The translations under genes were made by a program, and so were the position numbers. Of a stretch of 64,000 nt of DNA, positions 23,888-34,844 are shown in pieces. The first letter of the stretch is position 1. The number at the start of each line of letters is the position of its first letter. Below the pieces are notes generated by a model, which searched no databases, had not been told where the DNA came from, and saw nothing but the letters and a program-made list of their open reading frames with translations. This DNA is from Mucilaginibacter ginsenosidivorax (GTDB lineage Bacteria; Bacteroidota; Bacteroidia; Sphingobacteriales; Sphingobacteriaceae). Location: contig NZ_CP042437.1 of the NCBI RefSeq assembly GCF_007971525.1, forward strand, positions 6,634,001 through 6,698,000, in the 5' to 3' direction.

Positions 23888-26269
23888 ATGGATGCTAAAC
23901 GAATTATAAAAAAAGTTGCAGTACTGGGGTCGGGAGTAATGGGTAGCCGCATAGCCTGCCATTTCGCAAATACCGGCGTACAGGTGCTGTTGCTTGATAT
24001 TGTACCTAAAGATGCCCCGCCGGATGATAAAAAAGCCCGGAATAAAATTGTTAACGATGCGTTGGATTTTGCTTTGAAATCCAATCCGTCGCCCATTTAT
24101 CTAAAATCATTTGCTAAACGTATCACCACCGGGAATTTTACCGACGATATGCCCAAAATTGCCGATTGCGATTGGGTTATCGAGGTAGTTGTTGAACGGC
24201 TTGACATTAAACGCCAGGTATTTGAAACAGTAGAAAAATACAGGAAACCCGGTACACTCATTACCTCAAACACCTCCGGAATCCCTATACATTTAATGGC
24301 CGAAGGCCGGAGCGATGATTTTAAAAAGCATTTTTGCGGCAGCCACTTTTTTAACCCGCCCCGGTATTTAAAACTATTGGAGATCATCCCCACAAAAGAT
24401 ACATCAGCAAACGTTGTTGACTTTTTAATGGACTATGGCAGCAAGTACCTGGGCAAAACCACCGTTTTGGCCAAAGATACCCCTGCATTTATAGGCAACC
24501 GCATTGGGGTGTTCAGCATCATGAGCGTGCTGCAATACGTAGAGAAAACCGGCATGACGGTGGAAGAAGTAGATAAGCTGACCGGGCCGGTAATAGGCCA
24601 TCCTAAATCGGCAACGTTCCGCACCAATGATGTGGTGGGTTTAGATACCATGGTACACGTTGCCAACGGCCTTTATCAAAACGCCCCGGCTGATGAAGCC
24701 AGGGACTTATTTAAGGTGCCATCATTTGTAGATGGCATGGTAAAAAATAACTGGCTGGGCAGTAAAACGGGCCAGGGCTTTTATAAAAAGGAGAAAGTTG
24801 ATGGCGTAAACCAGTTTTATGCCCTCGATTTAAAAACGCTGGAATATAAGCCTTCTCAAAAAGTAAAATTCGCCTCGCTGGAAACTACCAAAGCAATTGA
24901 CAGTCTTCCGGCCCGCCTCAAAATCTTAATCGCTGCAAAAGATAAAGCCGGTGATTTTTACCGGGCAACGTTTTACGAGTTATTTGCATACGCCGGTAAT
25001 CGTATTCCCGAAATAGCCGATGAGCTTTATAAAATAGATGCAGCCACAAAGGCCGGCTTTGGCTGGGAAATGGGCCCTTTTGAAAAATGGGACGCGCTGG
25101 GTGTTGAAGATACCGTAAAAGCTATGGAAGCAGCAGGCAATAAACCTGCCCAATGGGTATATGATATGCTTGCCGCCGGTGCAAAAAGCTTCTACAAAAT
25201 TGAGAATGGTAAACGGTTGTATTACGATATTCCGGCAAAAGGCTACAAAACAATTCCGGGCACCGAAGGATTTATATTGCTGGATACCATCCGTGCTACA
25301 AATACCGTATGGAAAAACAGCGGAACCACCATTACCGATATTGGCGATGGTATATTAAACCTGGAGTTTCATACTAAAATGAATACCATAGGCGGCGAAG
25401 TAATTGAGGGCATTAACAAGGCTATTACCCTTGCCGAAACCAGCTACAAAGGCCTGGTAATGTCAAACGAAGGTGCCAATTTTAGTGCCGGGGCAAATGT
25501 AGGTATGATATTTATGATGGCTGTTGAGCAGGAGTTTGACGAGCTGAATGTGGTAGTGAAAACCTTCCAGAATACCATGATGCGGATCCGTTACTCATCT
25601 ATCCCGGTTGTAATAGCGCCTCATCAGATGGCTTTGGGAGGTGGCTGCGAAATGTGTTTACATGCCGATAAAGTGGTAGCCCATGCCGAATTATATATGG
25701 GTTTGGTTGAATTTGGCGTTGGTTTGATACCCGGCGGCGGCGGAACAAAGGAATTTGCCCTGCGGCTTTCGGATGAGTTACAGGAAGGTGATGTTGAGCT
25801 GAATAATTTCCGCGACAGGTTTTTAACGATTGGCCAGGCAAAGGTATCTACATCGGCCTATGAGGCTTTTGAGTTTGGGTATCTTAAAAAGGGACGGGAT
25901 GTGGTAGTAGTATCGCGCGACAGGTTGCTTGCCGAAGCAAAACAACAATGCCTGCAGATGGCAAATGAGGGATATGTGCAGCCTATTCCGCGCAGCGATA
26001 TCAGGGTATTGGGCAAGCAGGCCCTTGGCCTTGGGTATGTGGGCGCCAATACCATGTACAGCGGCAACTACATTAGCGAACATGACGTAAAAATATCCCA
26101 GAAGCTGGCCTATGTGCTTTCGGGAGGCGATTTATCTCAGCCCTCGATAGTAAGCGAAGAGTATTTGCTGAACCTGGAGCGCGAAGCCTTTATTTCGCTT
26201 TGCGCCGAAAAGAAAACGCTTGAACGGATACAATCTATTTTAACAGGCGGAAAAGTGTTAAGGAACTAA
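23888..26269 (+). CDS. 3-hydroxyacyl-CoA dehydrogenase / enoyl-CoA hydratase (FadN type)
   Basis: A 793-residue bifunctional beta-oxidation enzyme. The N-terminal NAD-binding Rossmann motif GSGVMG is at residues 14-19. The dehydrogenase catalytic His is in CGSHFFNPPRYLKLLEI, and the C-terminal dehydrogenase signature includes DTPAFIGNRIGVFSIM. An enoyl-CoA hydratase/isomerase-like domain occupies roughly 500-700 (KGLVMSNEGANFSAGANVGM, ALGGGCEMCLHADKVVAHAE, GLIPGGGGTKE). The domain order (dehydrogenase first, hydratase last) is that of Bacillus FadN rather than E. coli FadB. It would hydrate enoyl-CoA and oxidise 3-hydroxyacyl-CoA. The thiolase follows 28 bp later. Confidence 0.94.
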   Translation: MDAKRIIKKVAVLGSGVMGSRIACHFANTGVQVLLLDIVPKDAPPDDKKARNKIVNDALDFALKSNPSPIYLKSFAKRITTGNFTDDMPKIADCDWVIEVVVERLDIKRQVFETVEKYRKPGTLITSNTSGIPIHLMAEGRSDDFKKHFCGSHFFNPPRYLKLLEIIPTKDTSANVVDFLMDYGSKYLGKTTVLAKDTPAFIGNRIGVFSIMSVLQYVEKTGMTVEEVDKLTGPVIGHPKSATFRTNDVVGLDTMVHVANGLYQNAPADEARDLFKVPSFVDGMVKNNWLGSKTGQGFYKKEKVDGVNQFYALDLKTLEYKPSQKVKFASLETTKAIDSLPARLKILIAAKDKAGDFYRATFYELFAYAGNRIPEIADELYKIDAATKAGFGWEMGPFEKWDALGVEDTVKAMEAAGNKPAQWVYDMLAAGAKSFYKIENGKRLYYDIPAKGYKTIPGTEGFILLDTIRATNTVWKNSGTTITDIGDGILNLEFHTKMNTIGGEVIEGINKAITLAETSYKGLVMSNEGANFSAGANVGMIFMMAVEQEFDELNVVVKTFQNTMMRIRYSSIPVVIAPHQMALGGGCEMCLHADKVVAHAELYMGLVEFGVGLIPGGGGTKEFALRLSDELQEGDVELNNFRDRFLTIGQAKVSTSAYEAFEFGYLKKGRDVVVVSRDRLLAEAKQQCLQMANEGYVQPIPRSDIRVLGKQALGLGYVGANTMYSGNYISEHDVKISQKLAYVLSGGDLSQPSIVSEEYLLNLEREAFISLCAEKKTLERIQSILTGGKVLRN

Positions 26270-26297
26270 GTTTTAATAAGTACAAAATCTCGATAAA

Positions 26298-27473
26298 ATG
26301 AACGCATACATAGTGGCAGCCAGCCGCAGCGCTGTTGGAAAAGCTACCCGGGGTGGATTTAGGTTTACCCGGCCGGATACGCTTGCCGCAGATGTTATCA
26401 GGCAGTTAATGGCTTCGGTGCCTAATGTTGATAAGGAGCAGATAGACGATGTGATTGTGGGCAACGCAACCCCCGAGGCCGAGCAGGGCTTAAACGTAGC
26501 CAGGCTTATCTCGTTAATGGCATTGGATACCGATAAAGTACCCGGCATGACGGTAAATCGCTACTGCTCATCCGGCCTGGAAACTATCGCGATAGCTTCG
26601 GCAAAAATACACAGCGGCATTGCCGATTGCATTATTGCAGGCGGTGTAGAAAGCATGAGCCTGATTCCGATGGGCGGCTGGCGCATTGTGCCAAATGCCG
26701 ATGTTGCCCTGGCGCATCCTGATTATTACTGGGGTATGGGCCTTACAGCGGAAGCCGTGGCAAAAGAATACAATGTTAGCCGCGAAGAGCAGGATCAATT
26801 TGCTTATAACTCCCACCAAAAAGCTATCAATGCCATCAAAACGGGTAAGTTTAAAGATGAAATAGCCCCGGTAAATATAGTAGAAACCTATATTGACGAA
26901 AGCGGGAAGAAAAAGAAAAGGGAGTTTAAGGTAGACGTGGATGAAGGGCCGCGTGCAGATACATCCATTGATGCGTTGGCCAAACTAAGGCCGGTTTTTG
27001 ATGCAAAGGGGATGGTAACAGCCGGCAACTCATCGCAAACAAGTGATGGCGCAGCCTTTGTAATGGTGGTGAGCGAACGGTTTTTAAAAGCCAATAATCT
27101 TAACCCTATTGCAAGGCTGGTTAATTACGCTGTTGCGGGTGTGCCGCCACGTATTATGGGGATAGGGCCATTGGTAGCTATACCCAAAGTATTAAAAATG
27201 GCGGGGATGAAACAGCAGGATATTGATTTGATAGAATTGAATGAGGCATTTGCATCGCAGTCATTAGCTATTATTAAAGGGCTGGAGCTTGATCCCGACA
27301 TCGTTAATGTAAATGGCGGTGCTATTGCATTGGGCCACCCGCTTGGCTGTACAGGGGCCAAACTTTCGGTTCAGCTTTTTAATGAACTAAAAAGGCGTGA
27401 AAAAAAATATGGTATTGTTACCATGTGTGTAGGCACCGGGCAAGGCGCAGCGGGTGTATTTGAATTACTATAA
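26298..27473 (+). CDS. Acetyl-CoA C-acyltransferase (3-ketoacyl-CoA thiolase)
   Basis: A 391-residue thiolase, the normal length. The nucleophilic Cys is C90 in TVNRYCSSGLE, the conserved His is H347 in GGAIALGHPLGCTGA, and the second catalytic Cys is C377 in MCVGTGQGAAGVFE. GGVESMSLIPMGG is the covering-loop signature. It cleaves 3-ketoacyl-CoA with CoA, giving acetyl-CoA and a shortened acyl-CoA, the last step of each beta-oxidation turn. It is paired with the FadN-type gene upstream as in FadN-FadA operons. A biosynthetic acetoacetyl-CoA role is less likely in this context. Confidence 0.95.
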   Translation: MNAYIVAASRSAVGKATRGGFRFTRPDTLAADVIRQLMASVPNVDKEQIDDVIVGNATPEAEQGLNVARLISLMALDTDKVPGMTVNRYCSSGLETIAIASAKIHSGIADCIIAGGVESMSLIPMGGWRIVPNADVALAHPDYYWGMGLTAEAVAKEYNVSREEQDQFAYNSHQKAINAIKTGKFKDEIAPVNIVETYIDESGKKKKREFKVDVDEGPRADTSIDALAKLRPVFDAKGMVTAGNSSQTSDGAAFVMVVSERFLKANNLNPIARLVNYAVAGVPPRIMGIGPLVAIPKVLKMAGMKQQDIDLIELNEAFASQSLAIIKGLELDPDIVNVNGGAIALGHPLGCTGAKLSVQLFNELKRREKKYGIVTMCVGTGQGAAGVFELL

Positions 27474-27505
27474 GGGGCAACCTTTATTAAAATAATTGTT
27501 GCAAT

Positions 27506-29320
27506 ATGGAACGCGCGACAAGGTTATTTGACTGCATAAACACCCAGGCCAAAGCGCCCAGGGCGAATTTTTTGAATGCGAAAGAGAGCGGTGCCTGGAA
27601 GGCGTACAGCACAAAAGAGGCGCATGATTTGATTTACCAGTTATCTGCTGCTTTGTTGGATCTGGGCGTGTCGGCCGGTGATGGCACTACCGAAGGTCGC
27701 GATAAAATTGGCCTGATCAGTAACGGCAGGCCCGAATGGGTAATAACCGACCTTGCAGTGCAGCAAACAGGTGCCGTATTGGTTCCGTTATATCCTAATA
27801 CAGGCACCAGGGATATTGAGCAGATATTAAACGAGGCCGAAGTTAAATATGTATTTGTAAGCAGTAAAGATTTGTGCGATAAGGTTAAAGAGGTACATCT
27901 AAATATCCCATCGCTAAAAGGCATCTTTACTTTCGATCATATAGATGAATGCACGCATTGGGGCACATTGCTTAAGCCTTTAAAAGAAGGCCGGCTGCAA
28001 CAAATAAAGCAAATAAGCAATCAGATCACCGAAAATGATATCGCAACCATTATTTATACTTCGGGTACTACAGGCCGCCCAAAAGGGGTAATGCTTACCC
28101 ATAAAAACATCATGAGCAATGCCGCAGCATCTGGCGATGTGCTTTCCCGGATACCACTGAAAGAAAAATGTGTTTTGAGCTTTTTGCCCCTTAACCACAT
28201 TTTCGAAAAAATGTGTACCTATGTTTATCTCTTCAATGGTTTTTCTATTTACTATGCCGAGAATATGGATACCATTGGCGCGAATTTGAAAGAGGTAAAA
28301 CCTTCTCTTTTTACAGCCGTTCCGCGTTTGCTCGAAAAAGTGTTTGAAAAAATTATGGTCGAGGGTCAGAAACTTACCGGCATTAAAAGGAAGATCTTTT
28401 TTTGGGCGGTAAAAGTGGCCGAAGCGTATGAAATTAATGACAGCAGCCTGGGGTACAAAATTAAACTCGCCGTAGCCGATAAACTGGTGTTCAGCAAATG
28501 GCGCAACGCTATAGGCGGCAATATAAAATCGATAGTGGTTGGCAGCTCGGCCTGTCCTATTAAGCTCGAGAGGATTTTCACCGCAGCCGGCATCGTTATA
28601 TTGGAGGGCTATGGGCTTACAGAAACTTCGCCCGTAATTGCTGTTAACCGTTATGAAAAAAGCGGCAGAAAATTTGGAACAGTAGGCCCTTTGCTGGGCG
28701 GTGTGGAGGCTAAGATAGCTGCCGACGGCGAAATCCTTTGCAAAGGCCCCAACGTTATGGCCGGATATTATAAAAACCCCGAACTTACGGCTGAAGTGAT
28801 AGAAGACGAATGGTTTCATACCGGCGACATCGGCGAACTGGACAAGGATTCCTTCCTGAAAATAACCGATCGTAAAAAAGAGATCTTTAAAACATCCGGC
28901 GGCAAATATGTAGCGCCATTACCCATCGAGAATAAAATGAAAGAAAATTATTTTATTGAGCAGATGATGGTGTGTGGCTCGGAGAGAAAATTTGTTTCGG
29001 CATTGATTGTACCTTCTTACACCCATTTAAAACCCTGGTGCAAGCAACACGAGATCCCGTTTTCATCCAACAGGGACCTGGTTAAAGATGCCAGGGTGAT
29101 TGAATTATACCAATCAATTATTAATACCTATAACCCCGAGTTTAACCATGTTGAACAGGTAAAGAAAATAACCTTGCTTCCGGATGAATGGTCGATAGAT
29201 AGCGGTGAGCTTACACCAACGGGGAAAATGAAACGGAAAATAATAGCCGAAAAGTATAAAGCCCAGATAGATAAAATGTATCCCAGCGAAGTGAGCGATA
29301 ACCCAACCCTTGTAAACTGA
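27506..29320 (+). CDS. Long-chain acyl-CoA synthetase (AMP-forming)
   Basis: A 604-residue ANL-superfamily enzyme that activates fatty acids to acyl-CoA via acyl-AMP. Motifs: ATP-binding IIYTSGTTGRPKGVMLTHKN, YGLTETSPVIAV, adenylate-binding WFHTGDIGELDKDSFLKITD and the hinge RKKEIFKTSGGKYVAP. The insert region resembles eukaryote-like long-chain ACS proteins common in Bacteroidota. It is probably membrane-associated. Its position 33 bp after the thiolase makes it the entry enzyme for fatty acids imported by the FadL-type protein. Confidence 0.94.
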   Translation: MERATRLFDCINTQAKAPRANFLNAKESGAWKAYSTKEAHDLIYQLSAALLDLGVSAGDGTTEGRDKIGLISNGRPEWVITDLAVQQTGAVLVPLYPNTGTRDIEQILNEAEVKYVFVSSKDLCDKVKEVHLNIPSLKGIFTFDHIDECTHWGTLLKPLKEGRLQQIKQISNQITENDIATIIYTSGTTGRPKGVMLTHKNIMSNAAASGDVLSRIPLKEKCVLSFLPLNHIFEKMCTYVYLFNGFSIYYAENMDTIGANLKEVKPSLFTAVPRLLEKVFEKIMVEGQKLTGIKRKIFFWAVKVAEAYEINDSSLGYKIKLAVADKLVFSKWRNAIGGNIKSIVVGSSACPIKLERIFTAAGIVILEGYGLTETSPVIAVNRYEKSGRKFGTVGPLLGGVEAKIAADGEILCKGPNVMAGYYKNPELTAEVIEDEWFHTGDIGELDKDSFLKITDRKKEIFKTSGGKYVAPLPIENKMKENYFIEQMMVCGSERKFVSALIVPSYTHLKPWCKQHEIPFSSNRDLVKDARVIELYQSIINTYNPEFNHVEQVKKITLLPDEWSIDSGELTPTGKMKRKIIAEKYKAQIDKMYPSEVSDNPTLVN

Positions 29321-29328
29321 TTTAGCAG

Positions 29329-30105
29329 ATGAGTACATTTCAAACAACAATACAAGACAGATTGGTAGTGATTACGCTTGATAGGGGGCGTTCAAATCCC
29401 ATAAATCATCAGATGATTATAGAACTGACTGATTGTATACACAAACTCGAGAATGATGATAATGTGGGCGGGGTGATTTTAACGGGTAAAGAAGGTTTTT
29501 TTTCGTCGGGCATCGACCTGATTGAGGCTTATGATTATGATGAGGAGCAAAGCCGCGCGTTTTGGGTTGATTTTTTGGCCCTTCAAAACGCTTTGGCAGC
29601 TTTCAGGAAACCGATAGTTGCTGCTATAAGCGGCCATAGCCCCGCCGGGGGCTGCGTATTAGCCATTTGCTGCGATTACCGGGTAATGGCTGCCGGGTCG
29701 TTCATTATCGGGCTAAATGAAATCCCGGTAGGCATTATAGTACCCGATAGTGTTTTTAATTTGTATTCATTTTGGCTTGGCCAGCGCAAAGCGTACCAAT
29801 ATTTATTGGAGGGTAAACTGCTAAAAGTGGATGAAGCGCTGGAAGCCGGATTGATTGATGAAATTGCCGAACCGGATAGTTTAATGAAGGCCGCTGTAGC
29901 AAAGGTAACCGCCTATATGAAGCTTAACCCCGTTACCTGGAGCGAGAGTAAACTGAATTTACGTAAAGAGTTGATAGGCAAGTTAAAAGCCGATCAGGCC
30001 GAAACTTTAAATAAGATGCTGGAACAGTGGTGGGCACCCGCAACAAGGCAAGGCCTGCAAATGATGATCCGGAATTTAAAAGCAAAAAGTACAACCGCAA
30101 ACTAA
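29329..30105 (+). CDS. Enoyl-CoA hydratase/isomerase family protein
   Basis: A 258-residue crotonase-fold protein. The oxyanion-hole segments are present (GVILTGKEGFFSSGIDLIEA and AISGHSPAGGCVLAICCDYR), and the second catalytic-region helix follows (IGLNEIPVGIIVPDSV). At the position of the second hydratase Glu the sequence reads PVGIIVP instead of the usual E-x-x-x-G-L-x-P, so true hydratase activity is not assured. An isomerase role, for instance delta3-delta2-enoyl-CoA isomerase, is plausible next to a dienoyl-CoA reductase gene, and both would serve unsaturated fatty acids. It sits 8 bp after the acyl-CoA synthetase. Confidence 0.85.
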   Translation: MSTFQTTIQDRLVVITLDRGRSNPINHQMIIELTDCIHKLENDDNVGGVILTGKEGFFSSGIDLIEAYDYDEEQSRAFWVDFLALQNALAAFRKPIVAAISGHSPAGGCVLAICCDYRVMAAGSFIIGLNEIPVGIIVPDSVFNLYSFWLGQRKAYQYLLEGKLLKVDEALEAGLIDEIAEPDSLMKAAVAKVTAYMKLNPVTWSESKLNLRKELIGKLKADQAETLNKMLEQWWAPATRQGLQMMIRNLKAKSTTAN

Positions 30106-30108
30106 TTG

Positions 30109-31023
30109 ATGATGACAGATCCTTCAACTCCCGATAATGCTAAAGGCCCAACTCCCGCAATTGGCGGCGGTATGTTAAGGGACGATGCTCTGAAAGGTAA
30201 AACCATCATTATAACAGGTGGCGGCACCGGTTTGGGTAAGGCCATGGGCACTTACTTTTTGCAACTGGGCGCCAACCTGGTTATCACCAGCCGCAAGTTG
30301 GATGTGCTGCAACAAACGGCTGCCGAAATGAAATCGGCAACCGGGGGCAAGGTACTACCAATTGCCTGCGATGTACGAAAGTACGACGAAGTTGAAAAGA
30401 TGCTGCAACAAGCCATTGCAACTTTTGGCAGGGTAGATGTATTGTTGAACAACGCGGCCGGTAATTTTATTTCGCCTACCGAGCGCTTGTCGGCAAATGC
30501 GTTCTCGGCAATCATTGATATCGTGTTAAAGGGCTCGGCCAATTGTTCGCTGGCCTTGGGCAAATATTGGATCAGCGAAAAACTACCCGGCAACATACTG
30601 AATATTATTACCACCTATGCTTTTACCGGTTCGGCTTATGTGGTACCCTCGGCCTGTGCCAAGGGTGGTGTGCTGGCCATGACCAGGTCACTGGCGGTAG
30701 AGTGGGGCAGGCATGGCATCAGGACAAACGCCATTGCGCCCGGCCCGTTTCCAACCAAAGGAGCCTGGGAACGGCTGCTTCCGGGAGACATGGCCCAAAA
30801 GTTTGATTTTAAAAACCGAGTACCCCTCAAGCGGGTAGGCGAGCACCAGGAGCTGGCCAACCTGGCCGCTTTCCTGGTGTCCGATTTTTCGGGTTACATT
30901 AATGGCGAGGTAATTACCATAGATGGCGGCGAGTGGCTGCAAGGCGCCGGCCAGTTCAGCGCACTCGAAATGATACCTCCCGGAATGTGGGATGATATTG
31001 AAAAGTCTACCCGCTCGGCATAG
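30109..31023 (+). CDS. SDR-family 2,4-dienoyl-CoA reductase-like protein
   Basis: About 304 residues of the short-chain dehydrogenase family. The NADP(H) motif TGGGTGLG is near residue 30 and NNAAGNF is the SDR structural Asn motif. In place of the classical YxxxK the sequence reads VVPSACAKGGVLAM, so the Tyr position is Ser. Mitochondrial-type 2,4-dienoyl-CoA reductases use this S-x-x-x-K arrangement, and the following APGPFPTKGAWERL also resembles them. It would reduce 2,4-dienoyl-CoA formed when unsaturated fatty acids are oxidised. The open frame begins with TTG at 30106 directly after the upstream stop; ATG 30109 or 30112 is the likelier start. Confidence 0.88.
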   Translation: MMTDPSTPDNAKGPTPAIGGGMLRDDALKGKTIIITGGGTGLGKAMGTYFLQLGANLVITSRKLDVLQQTAAEMKSATGGKVLPIACDVRKYDEVEKMLQQAIATFGRVDVLLNNAAGNFISPTERLSANAFSAIIDIVLKGSANCSLALGKYWISEKLPGNILNIITTYAFTGSAYVVPSACAKGGVLAMTRSLAVEWGRHGIRTNAIAPGPFPTKGAWERLLPGDMAQKFDFKNRVPLKRVGEHQELANLAAFLVSDFSGYINGEVITIDGGEWLQGAGQFSALEMIPPGMWDDIEKSTRSA

Positions 31024-31403
31024 CCATCCATCAAAAACACAATTGATTTAACGTAAGCTAATTTTGACTATTAAGTAGAAATATCCGCCCGGATACTACA
31101 ATGATTCGATTAGTCACTTACATATAGTGGTAACTTATATCATAAATAATGAAAGTTGACTAACTCAAACTGTAGTCTGTAATTGCATCAAGCACTCTGT
31201 TGCGGCTGACCAGGTCATGTACCAGCCTACTTTATAAATATCAGGACTTTTAGTTGAATCTTTTATAGCCCGCTTCCGGCCCAACTTTGCCCGCTTCGTT
31301 CACATTTTGCTGTAATGCCACCGCTTCGCTGCCCACCTTTGACCTAAATCAAGCAATAGGCCAGTAGGCAGTGCTCAAAAAAGTCAAAATAAAAGAACAA
31401 TTT
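31024..31403. other. Intergenic region
   Basis: This is 380 bp without a supported gene. The minus strand around 31260-31340 has a short open stretch (EAVALQQNVNEAGKVGPEAG) with no clear start, possibly the remnant of a coding sequence. I see no perfect promoter or hairpin. Confidence 0.4.
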
Positions 31404-32012
31404 ATGAAAAAGTTATTTTCAATGTTAGTGTTTTTGGTTGCGATATCAATCAAAGGTTTCAGTCAAACAACTTCCGAAAGTCAGAGTTTCGGTCAAAAGC
31501 TGATGAAAAAATTAGAGTTTGGCATTACTGCGGGAGGAAACTACAGTAATTTTACAAGCGCCAATTTTCCTACAGATCCATTACCTGGCTTTCATGCCGG
31601 ATTTACGGTTGCCTATAAGTTTACAGATAATTTTATGGTTCAGGAAGAGTTTTTGTACTCTTTGCAAGGTGCCAAAGTTAAGGGCGGTACGCTCGGCACA
31701 CAAGATATAAAGCTTTCCTATGCATCTGTCCCAATTCTTTTTAAATACCGTACTAACTCGGGTTTCTTTGTTGAAGCGGGCCCGCAGGCCAGTTTTAAAG
31801 TAAAAGAAGACCTCGGGGGCATAACCGATGCTAAATTTGCTAAAAAGATTGATTTTGGTATGGCAGGTGGTATTGGCTATCAATCTAAAATTGGTTTGGG
31901 TATTGGTGCCAGGTACGTTTATGGATTGCAAAAAGTGCAGGAAACACCGTCTCCTATTTTAGGCGACTTTAAGAATAACAGTATCCAGGCCAGTATTTTC
32001 TACGTTTTTTAA
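31404..32012 (+). CDS. Small outer-membrane beta-barrel protein
   Basis: A 202-residue protein with a clear signal peptide (MKKLFSMLVFLVAISIKGFSQ). The mature part alternates short amphipathic strands with Gly turns, including ITAGGNYSNFTS, GFHAGFTVAYKF, SGFFVEAGPQASFKV and GIGYQSKIGLGIGARYVYGL, and ends in FYVF with a terminal Phe. This is the PorT/OMP_b-brl_2-like pattern common in Bacteroidota. Function is unknown. The start at 31404 is preferred over 31371 because the signal peptide begins there. A Rho-independent terminator follows at 32046. Confidence 0.88.
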   Translation: MKKLFSMLVFLVAISIKGFSQTTSESQSFGQKLMKKLEFGITAGGNYSNFTSANFPTDPLPGFHAGFTVAYKFTDNFMVQEEFLYSLQGAKVKGGTLGTQDIKLSYASVPILFKYRTNSGFFVEAGPQASFKVKEDLGGITDAKFAKKIDFGMAGGIGYQSKIGLGIGARYVYGLQKVQETPSPILGDFKNNSIQASIFYVF

Positions 32013-32045
32013 TAGAATCCACCTTGAAATTTATATATAATAGTG

Positions 32046-32082
32046 AATGTCCCGGTTGCACAGCGCATCGGGGCATTTTTTT
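32046..32082 (+). terminator. Rho-independent terminator
   Basis: A 9-bp stem AATGTCCCG/CGGGGCATT (one G-T pair) with a 14-nt loop is followed by a run of seven T. It ends the outer-membrane protein transcript, 33 bp past its stop codon. Confidence 0.8.
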
Positions 32083-32281
32083 GTTATTCAAAAAACTTGG
32101 CAAAGAGTAAGTCGCCCGGGGCGAAACGGTTTTTAACGGCTAATTTATAAGCTAATGTGCGCCTGCAATAAGTTAGCCGGTGCATTTTTCGATTAATCCG
32201 CTAATTATAGCTATCCGATATGTTTTTTTTCTCTGATCAATAGCGAGTTAGAGTTTATTATTAAATAAATATTAAGAATGG

Positions 32282-32312
32282 TTTGCAGGAGTGTTAAAAA
32301 TGGCTACCTTTG
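32282..32312 (+). promoter_or_regulatory. rRNA promoter P1
   Basis: TTTG (32282-32285), a 19-bp spacer and TACCTTTG (32305-32312) match the Bacteroidota consensus TTTG-N19-TAnnTTTG exactly. The initiation region reads GCAGCCCGC. Confidence 0.8.
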
Positions 32313-32429
32313 CAGCCCGCAAATAAGGAAGCGGAATTGTTCTTAGAAAGGTTATAGAGGCTGTTTTTCGGCGGGTAGGATAGAGAAGAAGATAAAGGAA
32401 AGAGGAAAACAAAAATACTTCAAATAAAA

Positions 32430-32460
32430 TTTCGGAAATAGAAAAAGGTTGCTACCTTTG
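32430..32460 (+). promoter_or_regulatory. rRNA promoter P2
   Basis: TTTC (32430-32433), a 19-bp spacer and TACCTTTG (32453-32460), followed by GCAGCCCGC as in P1. The -33 box differs from consensus in one base. Confidence 0.78.
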
Positions 32461-32542
32461 CAGCCCGCTACGAGGGACGAAAGTCAGGAGGAAACGGGTT
32501 CAAAACTTAGAAATTTCGCAAGAAAAAAAAGAAAAAATAAGT

Positions 32543-32573
32543 TTTGGAAAAATGAAAAAGGTTACTACCTTTG
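32543..32573 (+). promoter_or_regulatory. rRNA promoter P3
   Basis: TTTG (32543-32546), a 19-bp spacer and TACCTTTG (32566-32573), followed by GCAGACCC. It is the promoter nearest to 16S, about 300 bp upstream of the mature 5' end. Confidence 0.8.
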
Positions 32574-32868
32574 CAGACCCAAACGGAGGGTTGCTTTACG
32601 AAGCAAAAGAAGTTAAAAAAGCCGGAGCGATTCTGGTAATAGAAATGACAAATCACACAAGGCAACTTGTAAAGATTATATAGCGGATTCGGATGATGAA
32701 GCGGAAAAGTTCTTTTAAGAAATAGAAAATCATGTAGTGTAACAACTCAAACAAACGCAAGTAAGTAAGAGGAGTTATGATAACAAAATTTAGATACTGT
32801 ATAAAGATATAATGATTATACAGATTCTATTATTAATAATAGGGTCAGTGAACAAACGAGACATTTTA

Positions 32869-34390
<1,522 letters not shown>

Positions 34391-34681
34391 TGGAGCAGTA
34401 TCAATACATTAGTTATTGTACAAGTTACCTACATGATTATTTCTTAAAATTGGTTGATTGAGTTTGAATAGTTAGATTAAGTTGAATAGGTTATATACTA
34501 TATATAATACAAAACAACAAATCACTAATTCACTAATTCAGTCATTCAATAATTAAACAAAAAAGGAAACCCAAAAGATGAAAGCCATTAGTGTGGCGAT
34601 GATCAAAAGGTGATACGAGATTGAAAGAAATCGGGAATAGGAGAATCACAAATCGTAAATCCGACGTCCGAAATCGCACCC

Positions 34682-34756
34682 AGTCCTGTAGCTCAGTTTG
34701 GTTAGAGCACTACACTGATAATGTAGGGGTCAGCAGTTCAAATCTGCTCGGGACTA
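34682..34756 (+). tRNA. tRNA-Ile (GAT)
   Basis: The acceptor stem AGTCCTG/CGGGACT, D-arm GCTC, anticodon loop CTGATAA (anticodon GAT) and T-arm GTTCAAATC form a complete cloverleaf. The discriminator is A, and CCA is not encoded. It lies in the 16S-23S spacer. Confidence 0.95.
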
Positions 34757-34844
34757 CAAGCAATTATTGAATTGTATAATTATAGAATTAATGAATAGAA
34801 GTATTCAATAATTCAGACAATCAATAATTCAATCATTCATCTAA

